DNA from: Solirubrobacteraceae bacterium
GTDB taxonomy: Bacteria; Actinomycetota; Thermoleophilia; Solirubrobacterales; Solirubrobacteraceae
DNA: 41,320 nt
Direction: 5' to 3'
Assembly (NCBI GenBank): GCA_016462625.1
Contig: JAEMSV010000031.1
Location: 1 to 41,320 of the forward strand
How positions within the stretch are numbered: the stretch's first letter is position 1; the number at the start of each line of letters is the position of its first letter. A model generated the notes under the pieces. The model was not told the DNA's origin and searched no databases. It saw nothing but the letters and a program-made list of their open reading frames with translations. Shown here piece by piece: positions 41,262 through 41,320 of this stretch. A program made the translations under genes and the position numbers.

Positions 41262-41320
41262 ATGTCCCCGACCGACCCCTCCGAGCTCTTCTCCGTCCGC
41301 GGCAAGACCGCCCTGGTCAC
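41262..41320 (+). CDS. Probable short-chain dehydrogenase (first 19 codons)
   Basis: Only the start is in the window: MSPTDPSELFSVRGKTALV, with the next bases beginning a Thr codon. The phrase LFSVRGKTALVT is the usual opening of SDR enzymes (first beta strand before the TGxxxGIG loop). Start ATG 41262 fits this. The gene is divergent from the OsmC/acyl-CoA dehydrogenase pair and might share its control region. Confidence 0.6.
   Translation, partial: MSPTDPSELFSVRGKTALV

Noticed and set aside
1..41320. tRNA, rRNA, integrase, IS or phage genes
   Set aside because: None recognised by eye on either strand; a covariance-model scan would be decisive for small RNAs.

Overview
The window is chromosomal DNA of very high GC content, with strong GC bias at third codon positions, frequent GTG and TTG starts and tightly packed genes (no non-coding gap reaches 300 bases). 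The gene types point to a soil-type actinobacterium: BTAD and LuxR giant ATPase regulators, VanW/YoaR, a DUF6812-like protein, L-type-lectin secreted proteins and CHASE3/PAS diguanylate cyclases. The lineage is probably Thermoleophilia/Solirubrobacterales (Conexibacter or Solirubrobacter-like). That placement is an inference from gene content and style, because no rRNA or other marker is present. I see no tRNA, rRNA, CRISPR array, insertion sequence, integrase or phage gene.

Layout. 1-770: 5' part of a secreted LamG protein (minus). 835-2238: glutamate dehydrogenase with a problematic 5' end. 2231-5722: an SDR, two paralogous TetR regulators around a small secreted protein, and a nitroreductase. 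5788-10030: envelope genes (VanW/YoaR protein, secreted SGNH hydrolase, beta-lactamase-like serine hydrolase) plus a PaaI thioesterase. 10106-10889: SnoaL-like and ABM-like small proteins. 10956-13474: a receiver-only protein, a GAF-PAS histidine kinase and a NarL-type regulator. 13490-14700: a Cys-rich mini-protein and RsgA. 14773-18076: a permease, a biuret-hydrolase-like cysteine hydrolase and a divergent GntR/FCD regulator. 18116-25286: a tiny membrane protein, a diguanylate cyclase, an ABC-2 exporter pair, an ArfB-like rescue factor, a DUF6812-like protein and a GGDEF-EAL protein. 25435-28290: a giant LuxR ATPase. 28287-33260: a 1657-residue secreted glucose-dehydrogenase-like/PKD/triple-lectin protein. 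33375-39311: a BTAD ATPase, an ArsM-like methyltransferase and a BTAD-P-loop-alpha/beta-hydrolase fusion. 39364-41320: acyl-CoA dehydrogenase, OsmC and the first codons of an SDR.

How the genes work together. The clearest functional unit is the GntR / cysteine hydrolase / permease locus, which looks like ligand-regulated uptake and hydrolysis of a small ureido compound. Two copies of TGTATGCA lie in its divergent promoter region. The least conventional unit is 33375-39311: two related BTAD regulators bracket a methyltransferase that has lost two of the positions normally held by arsenic-binding cysteines. The second regulator has exchanged the usual effector half for an intact-looking alpha/beta hydrolase. 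The rest is housekeeping, signalling (two c-di-GMP enzymes, a NarL-type two-component set) and cell-surface functions.

A recurring structural feature is that convergent gene pairs meet in inverted repeats that often contain a stop codon. One convergent pair shares a single CTAG as both stop codons.
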